A stretch of 6,280 nt of DNA, taken from NCBI GenBank assembly GCA_050122535.1, contig JASFIT010000279.1:1-6280 (forward strand). Reading direction: 5' to 3'. Positions 1 through 6,076 of the stretch are shown piece by piece (within the stretch, counting starts at the first letter, position 1; each line of letters begins with the position of its first letter). The DNA is from JASFEQ01 sp050122535 (lineage in GTDB: Bacteria; Desulfobacterota; DSM-4660; Desulfatiglandales; HGW-15). The position numbers and the translations under genes are program-made. The notes beneath the pieces were generated by a model. That model was given only the letters and a program-made list of their open reading frames with translations. It was not told the DNA's origin and searched no databases.

Positions 1-1434
1 CAGGTTCCCCTCATCCGTGCACTCAAATATCTCCCCCATGTATATGCGTCCGTTTCTTATGGCCTCACGGGTTTTCTCCTCATCTTTCCAGTAACCGGCA
101 AATACACCAGGACCGGAAACCGTCAGCTCCCCATCCTCAGCCAAGCTGACTTCATTGACCGTCGTGGGTTTTCCGAGATCGCCAGGCTCGGGGAACCCGG
201 GTCGCTGGCTACTGATGATACCTGCCACCTCCGTGGATCCGTAAAGATTGACCAAATCCAGGCCCCAAACCTGCCATAATCTCTGGATCTGGGGGGGGAG
301 GGGAGCCCCAGTTGACAGGGCAGACGTTGTCTTTATAAGCCCGACCTGATGCAAGATGTGCCTGAAAGATATCTGGTATGCGATCCAGCGGAGCAATTGC
401 CATATGAAAGCGATTTTCTCCGCCTTCCACTTCATCCCCATATACCGCCAACCGATCCTCATGGCCCACTGATAGCACCTCTTTTTAAGCCAGGAGCTGC
501 TCTCGATTCCCACAACGATCTGCGCGGCCATCTTTTCCCAGATGCGGGGGACGCCATGAAAAAAGGTGGGCTGTACCTCGAATAGCGTTTCCTGCAAATA
601 CTCCACACCCGCACCAATATGGGGCTTGCAGTCATAAAGGAGAGGAAAATATATACTGACTGATCTTTCAAAGATGTGTGCCAGGCTCAAGTGGGAGACC
701 GAGCGCTGCTCTTCGGTAATGAGCTTGGGGAATACCTCACTGAATGCAAAGACAAAAGATATAAGGATGTTTCTGTGGGTGATGGTGGCCGGTTTTGGAG
801 GACCCGTGGTTCCAGAGGTGAATACGAGGAAAGCAGGGTCATCGGGGTGCAATTCTTTTAGGAGCTTGGAAAATTCGTCTGGCTCCTTCAGTTTTCTCTT
901 TCTGCCCAGTTCATTGACCTGGGCAAAACTGACCAATCTCGGATGATCATAAGTAAACGTGGCACGGGTATCGATTATAATGATTTTGGTCAAAAACGGT
1001 ACGCGATCAAGGAAAGGAAGTATCTTGTCCACGTATTCCTGATCTTCAGCCACGAAAAGCTTGGCTTCAACCCTTTCCACGGCATACAGAGTCTCCTCTG
1101 GTGAAGACGTGGAATATATTCCATAACTTATTGCGCCAGCGCTGAGGATAGCCATATCGGCGTAGAGCCATTCGGCACAGGGTTCACCCATGATAGCCAC
1201 CCTGTCACCCCGGCCCAGACCCAATTCCAGAAGCCCCAAACAAAATTCTTCCACCTTTCCCCTGTAGGCCTTCCAAGAAACCCCCTGAAAAATCCCCAAG
1301 TCCTTGTGGCAAAATGCCACTTCGCCTCCGTTTTCCTCAACCCGCTTTTGAAAGAGGCCGGGGATGGTCTTATCGTAAATATCCAACTCTTGTAGTTTGG
1401 CAGGGGTTCCTTGGGGTGGTTGGACTCTTTTCAC
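1..1434 (-). CDS. Long-chain fatty acid-CoA ligase (AMP-binding, ANL superfamily), 3' end cut by window edge
   Basis: Activates a fatty acid with ATP to an acyl-adenylate, then to acyl-CoA; probably cytoplasmic or membrane-associated. Reading the minus strand from GTG at 1434 gives 478 uninterrupted codons running off the left edge. Seen: TIPGLF near residues 23-28; the ATP-binding P-loop SGTTGPPK at 207-214; VPRIWEK at 295-301, typical of long-chain ligases; and the adenine-binding YGSTE at 398-402. The C-terminal lid domain, roughly 100-150 residues by family length, lies outside the window. The GTG start is chosen because GGTGATC (complement of 1440-1446) sits 5 bases upstream; an in-frame TTG at 1497 is the alternative, with a stop just beyond it. 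Two oddities: the usual Gly after the P-loop Lys is Pro (PPKPATITHRN), and the usual Gly-Asp of the TGD motif reads MGEIF, with Glu at 468. The family call is firm; the chain-length preference is inferred. Confidence 0.93.
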   Translation of the reverse strand, partial: MKRVQPPQGTPAKLQELDIYDKTIPGLFQKRVEENGGEVAFCHKDLGIFQGVSWKAYRGKVEEFCLGLLELGLGRGDRVAIMGEPCAEWLYADMAILSAGAISYGIYSTSSPEETLYAVERVEAKLFVAEDQEYVDKILPFLDRVPFLTKIIIIDTRATFTYDHPRLVSFAQVNELGRKRKLKEPDEFSKLLKELHPDDPAFLVFTSGTTGPPKPATITHRNILISFVFAFSEVFPKLITEEQRSVSHLSLAHIFERSVSIYFPLLYDCKPHIGAGVEYLQETLFEVQPTFFHGVPRIWEKMAAQIVVGIESSSWLKKRCYQWAMRIGWRYMGMKWKAEKIAFIWQLLRWIAYQISFRHILHQVGLIKTTSALSTGAPLPPQIQRLWQVWGLDLVNLYGSTEVAGIISSQRPGFPEPGDLGKPTTVNEVSLAEDGELTVSGPGVFAGYWKDEEKTREAIRNGRIYMGEIFECTDEGNL

Positions 1435-1589
1435 TTCTTGATCACCCTTTTCAAGCGTTAAAGGAGCTATATTGGCAATGGGGCGGCTTTTGGTCAAGCC
1501 CCCGGAATGTCCGCGAGAGCAGGACGCATATCAGGGAAAAGGGAATCCCATGTTTTAATATCCTAGTTGGAGATCTATAGGAAGTTTAG

Positions 1590-1612
1590 ATCATATATCG
1601 TATATCGATGAT
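1590..1612. repeat. AT-rich dyad with tandem TATATCG repeat, candidate operator
   Basis: TATATCG occurs twice in direct tandem (1594-1600 and 1601-1607), flanked by the inverted pair ATCAT (1590-1594) and ATGAT (1608-1612). It lies in the divergent region between the ligase and the PcaD-like hydrolase and overlaps the possible ligase promoter, where a repressor site would be expected. No regulator gene is present in the window, so the role is inference. Confidence 0.3.
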
Positions 1613-1620
1613 TTGTTCAA
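1592..1620 (-). promoter_or_regulatory. Possible promoter for the acyl-CoA ligase
   Basis: On the minus strand, TTGAAC (complement of 1615-1620) is followed after 17 bases by TATATG (complement of 1592-1597). Each hexamer matches the sigma70 consensus at four of six positions. It points toward the ligase start at 1434. The surrounding sequence is very AT-rich, so chance matches are likely. Confidence 0.3.
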
Positions 1621-1742
1621 TCCCCCTTTTGTCGTGAATTTTTATTTGTTGAAGAATTGGATTTGGCTCTTGGAACTTATGAATACACCACTTAAGGAAA
1701 ATTCTGCAAATTTGATCTATCTCGCTTAATCAATCCTCCTGC

Positions 1743-1770
1743 TTGACACGAACATCCCATTCCATATATC
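1743..1770 (+). promoter_or_regulatory. Sigma70-type promoter for the PcaD-like hydrolase
   Basis: A perfect -35 hexamer TTGACA (1743-1748) is followed after 16 bases by TATATC (1765-1770), matching four of six -10 positions. The predicted transcript start near 1777 leaves a leader of about 38 bases before the ATG at 1815. Its position and orientation fit the downstream gene, and it is the best promoter match in the window by eye. Confidence 0.5.
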
Positions 1771-1814
1771 CATTGTAAAAAGCAATCAATATACAGGGAA
1801 AGGGAGCGTAAGCC

Positions 1815-2603
1815 ATGCACATTGAAGCCAATGGTATCAAGATGAATTATGAACTCTCCGGCATGGAAGGGGCACCCGTCGTGATGTTGAGTCATTCCCT
1901 GGGGTGCAGTCTGGTCATGTGGAATCCCCAGCTGGGGGTCCTGGAACCCCATTATCAGATTCTCCGTTACGACACGAGAGGCCACGGGGACAGCGAAGCC
2001 CCAACAGGCGCATACACCTTGGATATGCTGGGGGAAGACGCCCTCGGCTTGCTTGACGCTCTGGGTATTGGGAAGGTTCATTTCGTGGGCTTGTCCATGG
2101 GAGGGATGATAGGTCAGTGCCTGGCCCTGAATCATGCGGATCGAATAGAAGACCTTGTGCTTTGCGATACGGCTGCTCTCCTTCCGGTGGAGGCCCAACC
2201 TGTCTGGCAGGAGCGCATCGAAACGGCCCGCGAAAAAGGCATGGAAGCCTTGGTTGATGGAACCCTTGAACGTTGGTTTACGCCAGATTTTCTCAAACAG
2301 AATCCGCCAGAGGTGAAACAGATCCGGCAACAACTCCTGGCCACCCCGGTTGATGGATATGTGGGATGCAGCGAGGCGATCCGGGGACTCAACTACCTGG
2401 AGCGGCTCTCGGAGATCAAGATGCCCACCCTGATCATGGTAGGAGAGAAGGATCCCGGAACGCCTGTGGCTGCGGCTGAGGCCATTCAGCAGCGGATTGC
2501 GGGTTCCGCCCTGATCGTCTTGCCCTCTGCGGCCCATCTTTCCAATGTGGAGCAGGCTGAAAGCTTCAATAGTGCCTTGATCAGCTTTTTGCAGAACCAC
2601 TAA
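1815..2603 (+). CDS. pcaD: Alpha/beta hydrolase, 3-oxoadipate enol-lactonase (PcaD) type
   Basis: 262 residues, the usual size for PcaD, which hydrolyses 3-oxoadipate enol-lactone to 3-oxoadipate in the beta-ketoadipate branch of aromatic degradation. Seen: oxyanion loop HSLG (27-30), RYDTRGHG (51-58), nucleophile elbow GLSMGG with Ser94 (92-97), acid Asp213 in GEKDPGTP, and His241 in AAHLSNVEQ, giving a complete Ser-Asp-His triad. The cap segment around residues 131-160 (WQERIE, ERWFTPDF) also resembles PcaD. GGGAG at 1802-1806 supports the ATG, 8 bases upstream. It has its own promoter and is divergent from the acyl-CoA ligase. No other aromatic-pathway gene is in view, so another ester or lactone substrate is possible. 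Family confidence is high; exact substrate moderate. Confidence 0.88.
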   Translation: MHIEANGIKMNYELSGMEGAPVVMLSHSLGCSLVMWNPQLGVLEPHYQILRYDTRGHGDSEAPTGAYTLDMLGEDALGLLDALGIGKVHFVGLSMGGMIGQCLALNHADRIEDLVLCDTAALLPVEAQPVWQERIETAREKGMEALVDGTLERWFTPDFLKQNPPEVKQIRQQLLATPVDGYVGCSEAIRGLNYLERLSEIKMPTLIMVGEKDPGTPVAAAEAIQQRIAGSALIVLPSAAHLSNVEQAESFNSALISFLQNH

Positions 2604-2824
2604 TCAACCAGAAACAAGTCAGATGACCCTTTTGGCGAAAAATTCCCCAAATACAGGCCTTTTCAGCATGGGTCCATTGTTTTCATCCTACGTAGCCTGG
2701 GGCAACCTTGCGGACGCATGCCGAGCACATGGAACGCTGGCATCCAGAGGGGTAAGGATCAGAAATAGGGGAAAGAAGAGTTAGAGAGAATAAAAGAAAG
2801 CATAAATAACTTGATTATTTTCTC

Positions 2825-2842
2825 TAATATTATAAAATATTA
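2825..2842. repeat. AT-rich perfect inverted repeat
   Basis: TAATATT (2825-2831) and AATATTA (2836-2842) are exact reverse complements around the 4-base centre ATAA. It lies in the most AT-rich stretch of the gap and covers the stop codon of the possible minus-strand ORF. It lacks GC pairs, so it is a poor intrinsic terminator and more plausibly a protein-binding or DNA-melting site. Confidence 0.45.
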
Positions 2843-3096
2843 AAGATTGATTTATTTGTCGAATGATGATAGGTGCTTGTTGATAGCATTATTAGGCCAT
2901 CATTCCATTTTTTTGGAGCCCAGATTTGGGCGCACATGATTATGATGCCAAAACCATCCGGCCAAGTTCTCCCGCCTCTCTCACCTGAGTCTAGACTCCT
3001 CAACTGATAAGGGCAGCGGACAACTCTTAGCCACCGTGCTTTTGCATCGGCCTTCTTAGCTATTTGTCCAACGAAAGTCAGCACGTACCTTCCCAT
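2830..3096 (-). CDS. Possible small hypothetical protein, 88 residues
   Basis: Not recognised as any family. The main support is translational: the minus strand carries AAGGAG 8 bases before ATG (start at 3096), as good as the ribosome sites of the confident genes here. The N-terminus (MGRYVLTFVGQIAKKADAKA) looks protein-like. The remainder is rich in Trp and Arg with no clear domain, and the end (TYHHSTNKSIFNIL) comes from AT-rich DNA, more like read-through of non-coding sequence. It could be a real small protein, a decayed gene whose frame was lost after the first 25 or so codons, or chance. Upstream lies the alternative-hairpin region 3135-3174, which would be its leader. Confidence 0.25.
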   Translation of the reverse strand: MGRYVLTFVGQIAKKADAKARWLRVVRCPYQLRSLDSGERGGRTWPDGFGIIIMCAQIWAPKKWNDGLIMLSTSTYHHSTNKSIFNIL

Positions 3097-3134
3097 CTTT
3101 GACTCTCCTTAACGCCAAGTAGAGATCATTGATG

Positions 3135-3174
3135 AGTTGCGCTTTAGCGCAACTTCACACCTATGAAGGTGCGC
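3135..3174. promoter_or_regulatory. Two mutually exclusive hairpins (switch-like structure)
   Basis: Hairpin A: AGTTGCGC (3135-3142) pairs perfectly with GCGCAACT (3147-3154) over a TTTA loop. Hairpin B: GCGCA plus CTTCA (3147-3151, 3153-3157) pairs with TGAAG plus TGCGC (3164-3168, 3170-3174), with one A-G mismatch and a 6-base loop. Both use 3147-3154, so an RNA can form only one at a time. No T-run follows on either strand, so neither is a standard terminator. The region lies about 106 bases upstream of the SlyD-like gene on the plus strand and about 40 bases upstream of the doubtful ORF on the minus strand. The pairing is seen; a regulatory function is inferred. Confidence 0.4.
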
Positions 3175-3212
3175 CGAGTTCTGGTCCCTATTTAAGGAGA
3201 AGGCAGTAAATC

Positions 3213-3262
3213 GGGGTTGAGAGTGGCTACCCTTGGGGAAGAGGTTGTTTGGCCAACCCCAA
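3213..3262 (+). promoter_or_regulatory. Structured leader of the SlyD-like gene with alternative stems
   Basis: GGGGTTG (3213-3219) is exactly complementary to CAACCCC (3254-3260). The same right arm can instead pair as CCCCAA (3257-3262) with TTGGGG (3233-3238), or as CAACC (3254-3258) with GGTTG (3243-3247). The stems end 5-10 bases before the strong Shine-Dalgarno AGGAGG of the gene, so folding could affect initiation. Pairings are short and chance cannot be excluded. Confidence 0.3.
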
Positions 3263-3280
3263 TATCTAGAGGAGGTATTC

Positions 3281-3709
3281 ATGAGCAAGGTAAAGGATGG
3301 AGATACCGTGAAAGTACACTACACGGGGAAACTGGAAAACGGGGAAGTATTTGACACGTCAAGAGAGCAAGAGCCGTTTGAATTCACAGTGGGGAAGCAG
3401 GCTGTCATACCCGGTTTTGAAAAAGGCGTCGTCGGCATGGAAGTAGGAGATACGAAGACCATTGAAATCCCTCCTGAAGAAGCATACGGGGCCAAGCAAG
3501 ATCAACTGGTGGTGGAGGTTAATAAAAGCGAGTTTCCTGACGACATTACACCAGCGATCGGCCAGAGGCTCCAAATTAGGCAACAGGATGGCAATCCCAT
3601 CGTGGTGACTATTACAGATCTGACAGAAGATATTATTACGCTTGATGCCAACCATCCTCTGGCTGGATACACGCTGTTTTTCGACGTGGAACTAGTTGAT
3701 ATCACATGA
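3281..3709 (+). CDS. FKBP-type peptidyl-prolyl cis-trans isomerase, SlyD-like
   Basis: 142 residues. A cytoplasmic prolyl isomerase and folding chaperone (no signal peptide). The FKBP fold is split as in SlyD. The N-terminal half carries VHYTGKLENGEVFDTS (12-27), VIPGFEKGVVGMEVG (42-56) and EEAYG (66-70). An insert-in-flap chaperone domain follows at about 72-122. The fold then closes with DANHPLAGYTLFFDVELV (122-139), whose NHPLAG matches the SlyD signature. Unlike E. coli SlyD it stops right after the fold, with no His/Cys-rich metal-binding tail, so a nickel role is unlikely. The start is the ATG at 3281, with AGGAGG 5 bases upstream; an in-frame TTG at 3233 lacks this site and would add residues outside the fold. 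The next gene is 147 bases downstream with no clear terminator between. Confidence 0.95.
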   Translation: MSKVKDGDTVKVHYTGKLENGEVFDTSREQEPFEFTVGKQAVIPGFEKGVVGMEVGDTKTIEIPPEEAYGAKQDQLVVEVNKSEFPDDITPAIGQRLQIRQQDGNPIVVTITDLTEDIITLDANHPLAGYTLFFDVELVDIT

Positions 3710-3856
3710 TAATGTTATTTCCTGTGTATTGAAACACAAAGCTAAGATCATGAAGCCCAGTTTTTACAAGGTCTGGTTTGTAAGCCGGTCGTTTTCCGAT
3801 CATAGTGTTTTAACCAATATTCCGAGCAAATGCTTTAGAATTGGGAGGAGATCTGA

Positions 3857-4150
3857 ATGAATATCTACGTGGGCAATTTGTCATATGACCTCACTGAGGA
3901 GGAATTGCAGCAAGCGTTTGAGGCGTTTGGCCAAGTTGAATCGGCCAAAATTATCAAAGATGCCTATACGGGCAGATCAAGAGGTTTTGGATTCGTGGAG
4001 ATGCCTTCCAAGGATGAAGGTGAGACCGCGGTCAAAAACCTGGACGGGACCACGTTGAAGGGAAGAACGCTCAAAGTAAGTGAGGCTCGTCCTCGCCGCG
4101 AAGGGGGTCGCAGAGGAGGAAGTGGCGGCGGCGGACGGCGATTCTATTAG
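3857..4150 (+). CDS. Small RRM-domain RNA-binding protein with Gly/Arg-rich tail
   Basis: 97 residues: one RNA recognition motif at about 2-76 followed by a basic glycine-rich tail. RNP2 is IYVGNL (3-8) and RNP1 is RGFGFVEM (42-49); the aromatic RNA-stacking residues Tyr4, Phe44 and Phe46 are present. The tail (79-97) mixes Arg and Gly with two RGG-like steps (GGRRGGSGGGGRRFY) and ends in Phe-Tyr. The start is set by GGAGGAG (3844-3850), 6 bases before the ATG. Small RRM proteins of this layout occur in cyanobacteria and several other bacterial groups and are thought to act in RNA metabolism, often in cold response; the target RNAs here are unknown. It lies between a prolyl isomerase gene and a nuclease operon, consistent with a post-transcriptional role. 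Family call is firm. Confidence 0.95.
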   Translation: MNIYVGNLSYDLTEEELQQAFEAFGQVESAKIIKDAYTGRSRGFGFVEMPSKDEGETAVKNLDGTTLKGRTLKVSEARPRREGGRRGGSGGGGRRFY

Positions 4151-4296
4151 TTAAAGAGAGAATCCAGCCTAGCTCCATCCGAAGGCTTCCACTTGGCCTT
4201 GCCTGCTGATGGACGCATGAAGAGGGACGGACATTTCCTCTCAGCCCATAAGATCGCAAAGACGGTTTAGTGAAATGAAAGGAGGAGATTCTGATT

Positions 4297-4485
4297 ATGA
4301 GCATCATCAAGTTCGAAGTGGGAGAGAAGTACGAAAATATGAAGGGAGTCTATGAAGTCCTTTCGGTCGAGGGAAACGCCATGCGCATCCGCTGGAAGAG
4401 CGGAGAGGAGATCATGACCACTGTAACGCTGCAAAGACAGATCATTATGCGTATGAGACAAGAACAAGGGAATCGCAAGGGTTAA
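4297..4485 (+). CDS. Small uncharacterised basic protein, 62 residues, coupled to DUF151 nuclease
   Basis: No function is recognised. The ATG has GGAGGAG 9 bases upstream, and the stop lies 5 bases before the nuclease ATG. Residues 4-40 alternate hydrophobic and charged positions in the manner of short beta strands (FEVGEKY, GVYEVLSVEG, AMRIRWKSGEE), suggesting a small SH3/KOW-like barrel. Residues 41-58 (TVTLQRQIIMRMRQEQG) look helical and the end is basic. There is no signal peptide, membrane segment or metal-binding cluster. Such a fold could bind RNA, DNA or protein. Its tight coupling to the nuclease, and the RRM gene just upstream, suggest a nucleic-acid-related accessory role; this is inference. 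That it is a real gene is well supported by the ribosome site and spacing. Confidence 0.8.
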   Translation: MSIIKFEVGEKYENMKGVYEVLSVEGNAMRIRWKSGEEIMTTVTLQRQIIMRMRQEQGNRKG

Positions 4486-4490
4486 ATATA

Positions 4491-4982
4491 ATGTTTAGGC
4501 CAATGGTCATATCTAAAGTGGCGGTTGATTCTTTAACACAGAGTCCCATCGTGATTTTAAAGGAGCTTGACGGAGAGCGATCACTGCCCATATGGATAGG
4601 GTTTTTGGAGGCCAATGCTATTGCCAGTGAGTTGGAGGGCGTCAAGTTCGCAAGACCAATGACCCACGATCTCCTCAAGAATATTTTAGAGATGATAGAT
4701 GTGGAGGTGAAGCGGGTGGAGATCTGCGACCTCAAGAACAACACATATTTTGCTCTGATCCATGCTACCCATAATGGCAAAGAAATCTCCATTGATGCGA
4801 GACCAAGCGATGCACTCGCCCTTTCTCTTCGATTTGAAGTGCCGATTTTTGCAGCAGAAGAGGTCCTTACCAAGTCGATGCTGATAGATATACAGAGCGA
4901 CCCGGAGGATACGACGGATGAGGGAAAGAAATGGCAAGAGATTTTGGAAAAGATGGATCCTGAGGATTTCGGGAACAGCTAA
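4491..4982 (+). CDS. Bifunctional nuclease family protein (DUF151/BFN domain)
   Basis: 163 residues, a usual length for the family. Family hallmarks are seen in order: SPIVILKELDGERSLPIWIG (18-37), ANAIASELEGV (41-51), RPMTHDLLKN (55-64), and IDARPSDALALSLR (101-114) followed by PIFAAEEVL (118-126). Members are related to proteins reported to have RNase and DNase activity, but most bacterial members are uncharacterised, so the enzymatic role is by family. The C-terminal 35 residues are acidic (SDPEDTTDEGKKWQ, KMDPEDF), a lineage-specific tail. No signal peptide. Translation appears coupled to the preceding gene: only 5 bases separate them and the likely ribosome site, AAGGG, lies inside that gene 9 bases before the ATG. 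The start is supported because the conserved fold begins within the first ten residues. Confidence 0.92.
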   Translation: MFRPMVISKVAVDSLTQSPIVILKELDGERSLPIWIGFLEANAIASELEGVKFARPMTHDLLKNILEMIDVEVKRVEICDLKNNTYFALIHATHNGKEISIDARPSDALALSLRFEVPIFAAEEVLTKSMLIDIQSDPEDTTDEGKKWQEILEKMDPEDFGNS

Positions 4983-5077
4983 TCTGAAGTCGTGTTTGAT
5001 CGCAGCATTCGTACATTGTGGATACCAGCATTTTAGGCAGGTTCCCTTGGTTTTTGTACTTTGAAGGAGTGAATAAA

Positions 5078-6076
5078 ATGAAAACAGGAACGAGAATATG
5101 GTTTTGGGCCATGGTAACGGCGACGAGCCTTGCGTGCATGGCTCTGCCAGGATTTGCAACGGGAAAACCCGCTGTTGGAGATAAGGTGGCGGTTGTTAAT
5201 GGATCCGTCATCACCCAAGAAGAGCTTGACAGGGAAGTGAGCCTTGTCCGCCAACGATTTGCCAGCATGGGAAGGCCCATGGGCGATGTCCAGCTACTTG
5301 CGATCAAAGGTCAGGTCCTCGAGACGCTCATAAGCCGGGAGTTGCTCTATCAGGAAGGTCAAAAGAAGGGAATCAAAGTGGAAAAGGATAGGTTAGAGGC
5401 GGAATATGAGGGGCTGAAGAAGCGATTCCCCAGTGAGGAAGAATTCAAGAATAGATTGAGTAGCATGAAAATCTCTGAGGCGGAGGTGAAATCTCAAATT
5501 GAAAGGGGCTTGCTCATTCAAGAATTGATCGATAAGCAGATTACTCAAAAAGTTGTCGTGCCTGAGAAAGAAGTCAAGGGCTATTACGATAGCCATCCCG
5601 ATTCATTCAGGAAGCCGGAACAGGTGCGAGCCAGCCACATTTTGATAAAGGTTGATCCTAAGGCAGATGAATCGCAGAAGGCCGCAGCACGTAAGAAGCT
5701 TGAGGAGATACGGCGAAGATTGCTAAAAGGTGAAGACTTCGTAACCCTGGCTCGAGAGTTTTCCGAGGGTCCCAGTAAAGTCAAGGGGGGAGACCTGGGC
5801 TATTTTGGACGGGGACAGATGGTGAAACCCTTTGAAGATGCCGCTTTTGCGTTAAAGATAGGTGAGCTGAGTGATGTTGTGGAGACCCGGTTCGGCTACC
5901 ATCTCATCAAAGTCATGGGGAAAAACCCTGAAACGACCATTGCTTATGTGGACATAAAAGAGAGGCTTCAACAATATCTTAAAGACGAAAAAGTCCAGCA
6001 AGAAGTGACTGTTTACGTTGAGGAACTCAAGACAAAGGCAAACGTGGAGAGATTCCTCACGGGAGCCGCAAAATAA
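5078..6076 (+). CDS. Exported SurA/parvulin-type peptidyl-prolyl isomerase (PpiC family chaperone)
   Basis: 332 residues. Probable periplasmic folding factor for secreted or outer-membrane proteins. Seen: an N-terminal Sec signal (Lys2, Arg6, hydrophobic core about 8-24, likely cleavage near GFA-TG at 28); a SurA-like N-terminal helical domain at about 34-175, opening with VAVVNGSVITQEELD; one parvulin domain at about 182-280 with ASHILIKV (His187), GGDLGYFGRGQMVKPFEDAAF and RFGYHLIKV (His275); and a C-terminal helical tail. It has one parvulin domain, whereas E. coli SurA has two. A Cys at 20 preceded by Ser-Leu-Ala is a weak lipobox match, so a lipoprotein is less likely. The ATG at 5078 is chosen because AAGGAG lies 8 bases upstream and the signal begins there; an in-frame GTG at 5018 would put 20 residues ahead of the signal. 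It follows the nuclease gene by 95 bases and may share its transcript. Confidence 0.94.
   Translation: MKTGTRIWFWAMVTATSLACMALPGFATGKPAVGDKVAVVNGSVITQEELDREVSLVRQRFASMGRPMGDVQLLAIKGQVLETLISRELLYQEGQKKGIKVEKDRLEAEYEGLKKRFPSEEEFKNRLSSMKISEAEVKSQIERGLLIQELIDKQITQKVVVPEKEVKGYYDSHPDSFRKPEQVRASHILIKVDPKADESQKAAARKKLEEIRRRLLKGEDFVTLAREFSEGPSKVKGGDLGYFGRGQMVKPFEDAAFALKIGELSDVVETRFGYHLIKVMGKNPETTIAYVDIKERLQQYLKDEKVQQEVTVYVEELKTKANVERFLTGAAK

Larger units (their letters stand above)
2604..3280. other. Long intergenic region with palindromes and one doubtful small ORF
   Basis: No confident gene lies in these 677 bases. After the hydrolase stop there is no clear GC-rich hairpin with a T-run. A purine-rich stretch lies at about 2755-2805. 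On the plus strand, TTGATT (2811-2816) is followed after 16 bases by TAAAAT (2833-2838), a possible but isolated promoter. A 12-base perfect palindrome, GAGTCTAGACTC, occupies 2987-2998. The AT palindrome, the small ORF and the hairpin sets are listed separately. Confidence 0.6.

Noticed and set aside
209..1340. Several short open frames on both strands suggesting a broken gene at the left edge.
   Set aside because: A continuous minus-strand frame from 1434 to the edge reads all acyl-CoA ligase motifs without a stop or shift, so the short frames are shadows and the gene is not a pseudogene.
1692..2600. A 302-codon open frame on the minus strand, longer than the hydrolase it overlaps.
   Set aside because: It is antisense to the hydrolase across its whole length. 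The plus-strand protein has a complete catalytic triad and family motifs, while the antisense translation shows no domain and is Gln/His-rich shadow sequence.
2921..2937. On the minus strand, GTGCGCCCA resembles the 5' end of some group II introns.
   Set aside because: The match is only about nine bases. No domain V-like hairpin or reverse transcriptase follows in the available sequence.
3233..3280. An upstream TTG start for the SlyD-like gene.
   Set aside because: The strong AGGAGG lies inside this extension and serves the ATG at 3281, where the FKBP fold begins.
3723..3783. Small inverted repeats (TGTGT/ACACA at 3723-3738 and TTACAA/TTGTAA at 3764-3783) as terminators after the SlyD-like gene.
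   Set aside because: Stems are 5-6 AT-rich pairs with no following T-run, too weak for an intrinsic terminator.
5018..5077. An upstream GTG start for the parvulin gene.
   Set aside because: It would place 20 residues before a clear Sec signal peptide, and the ribosome site serves the ATG at 5078.
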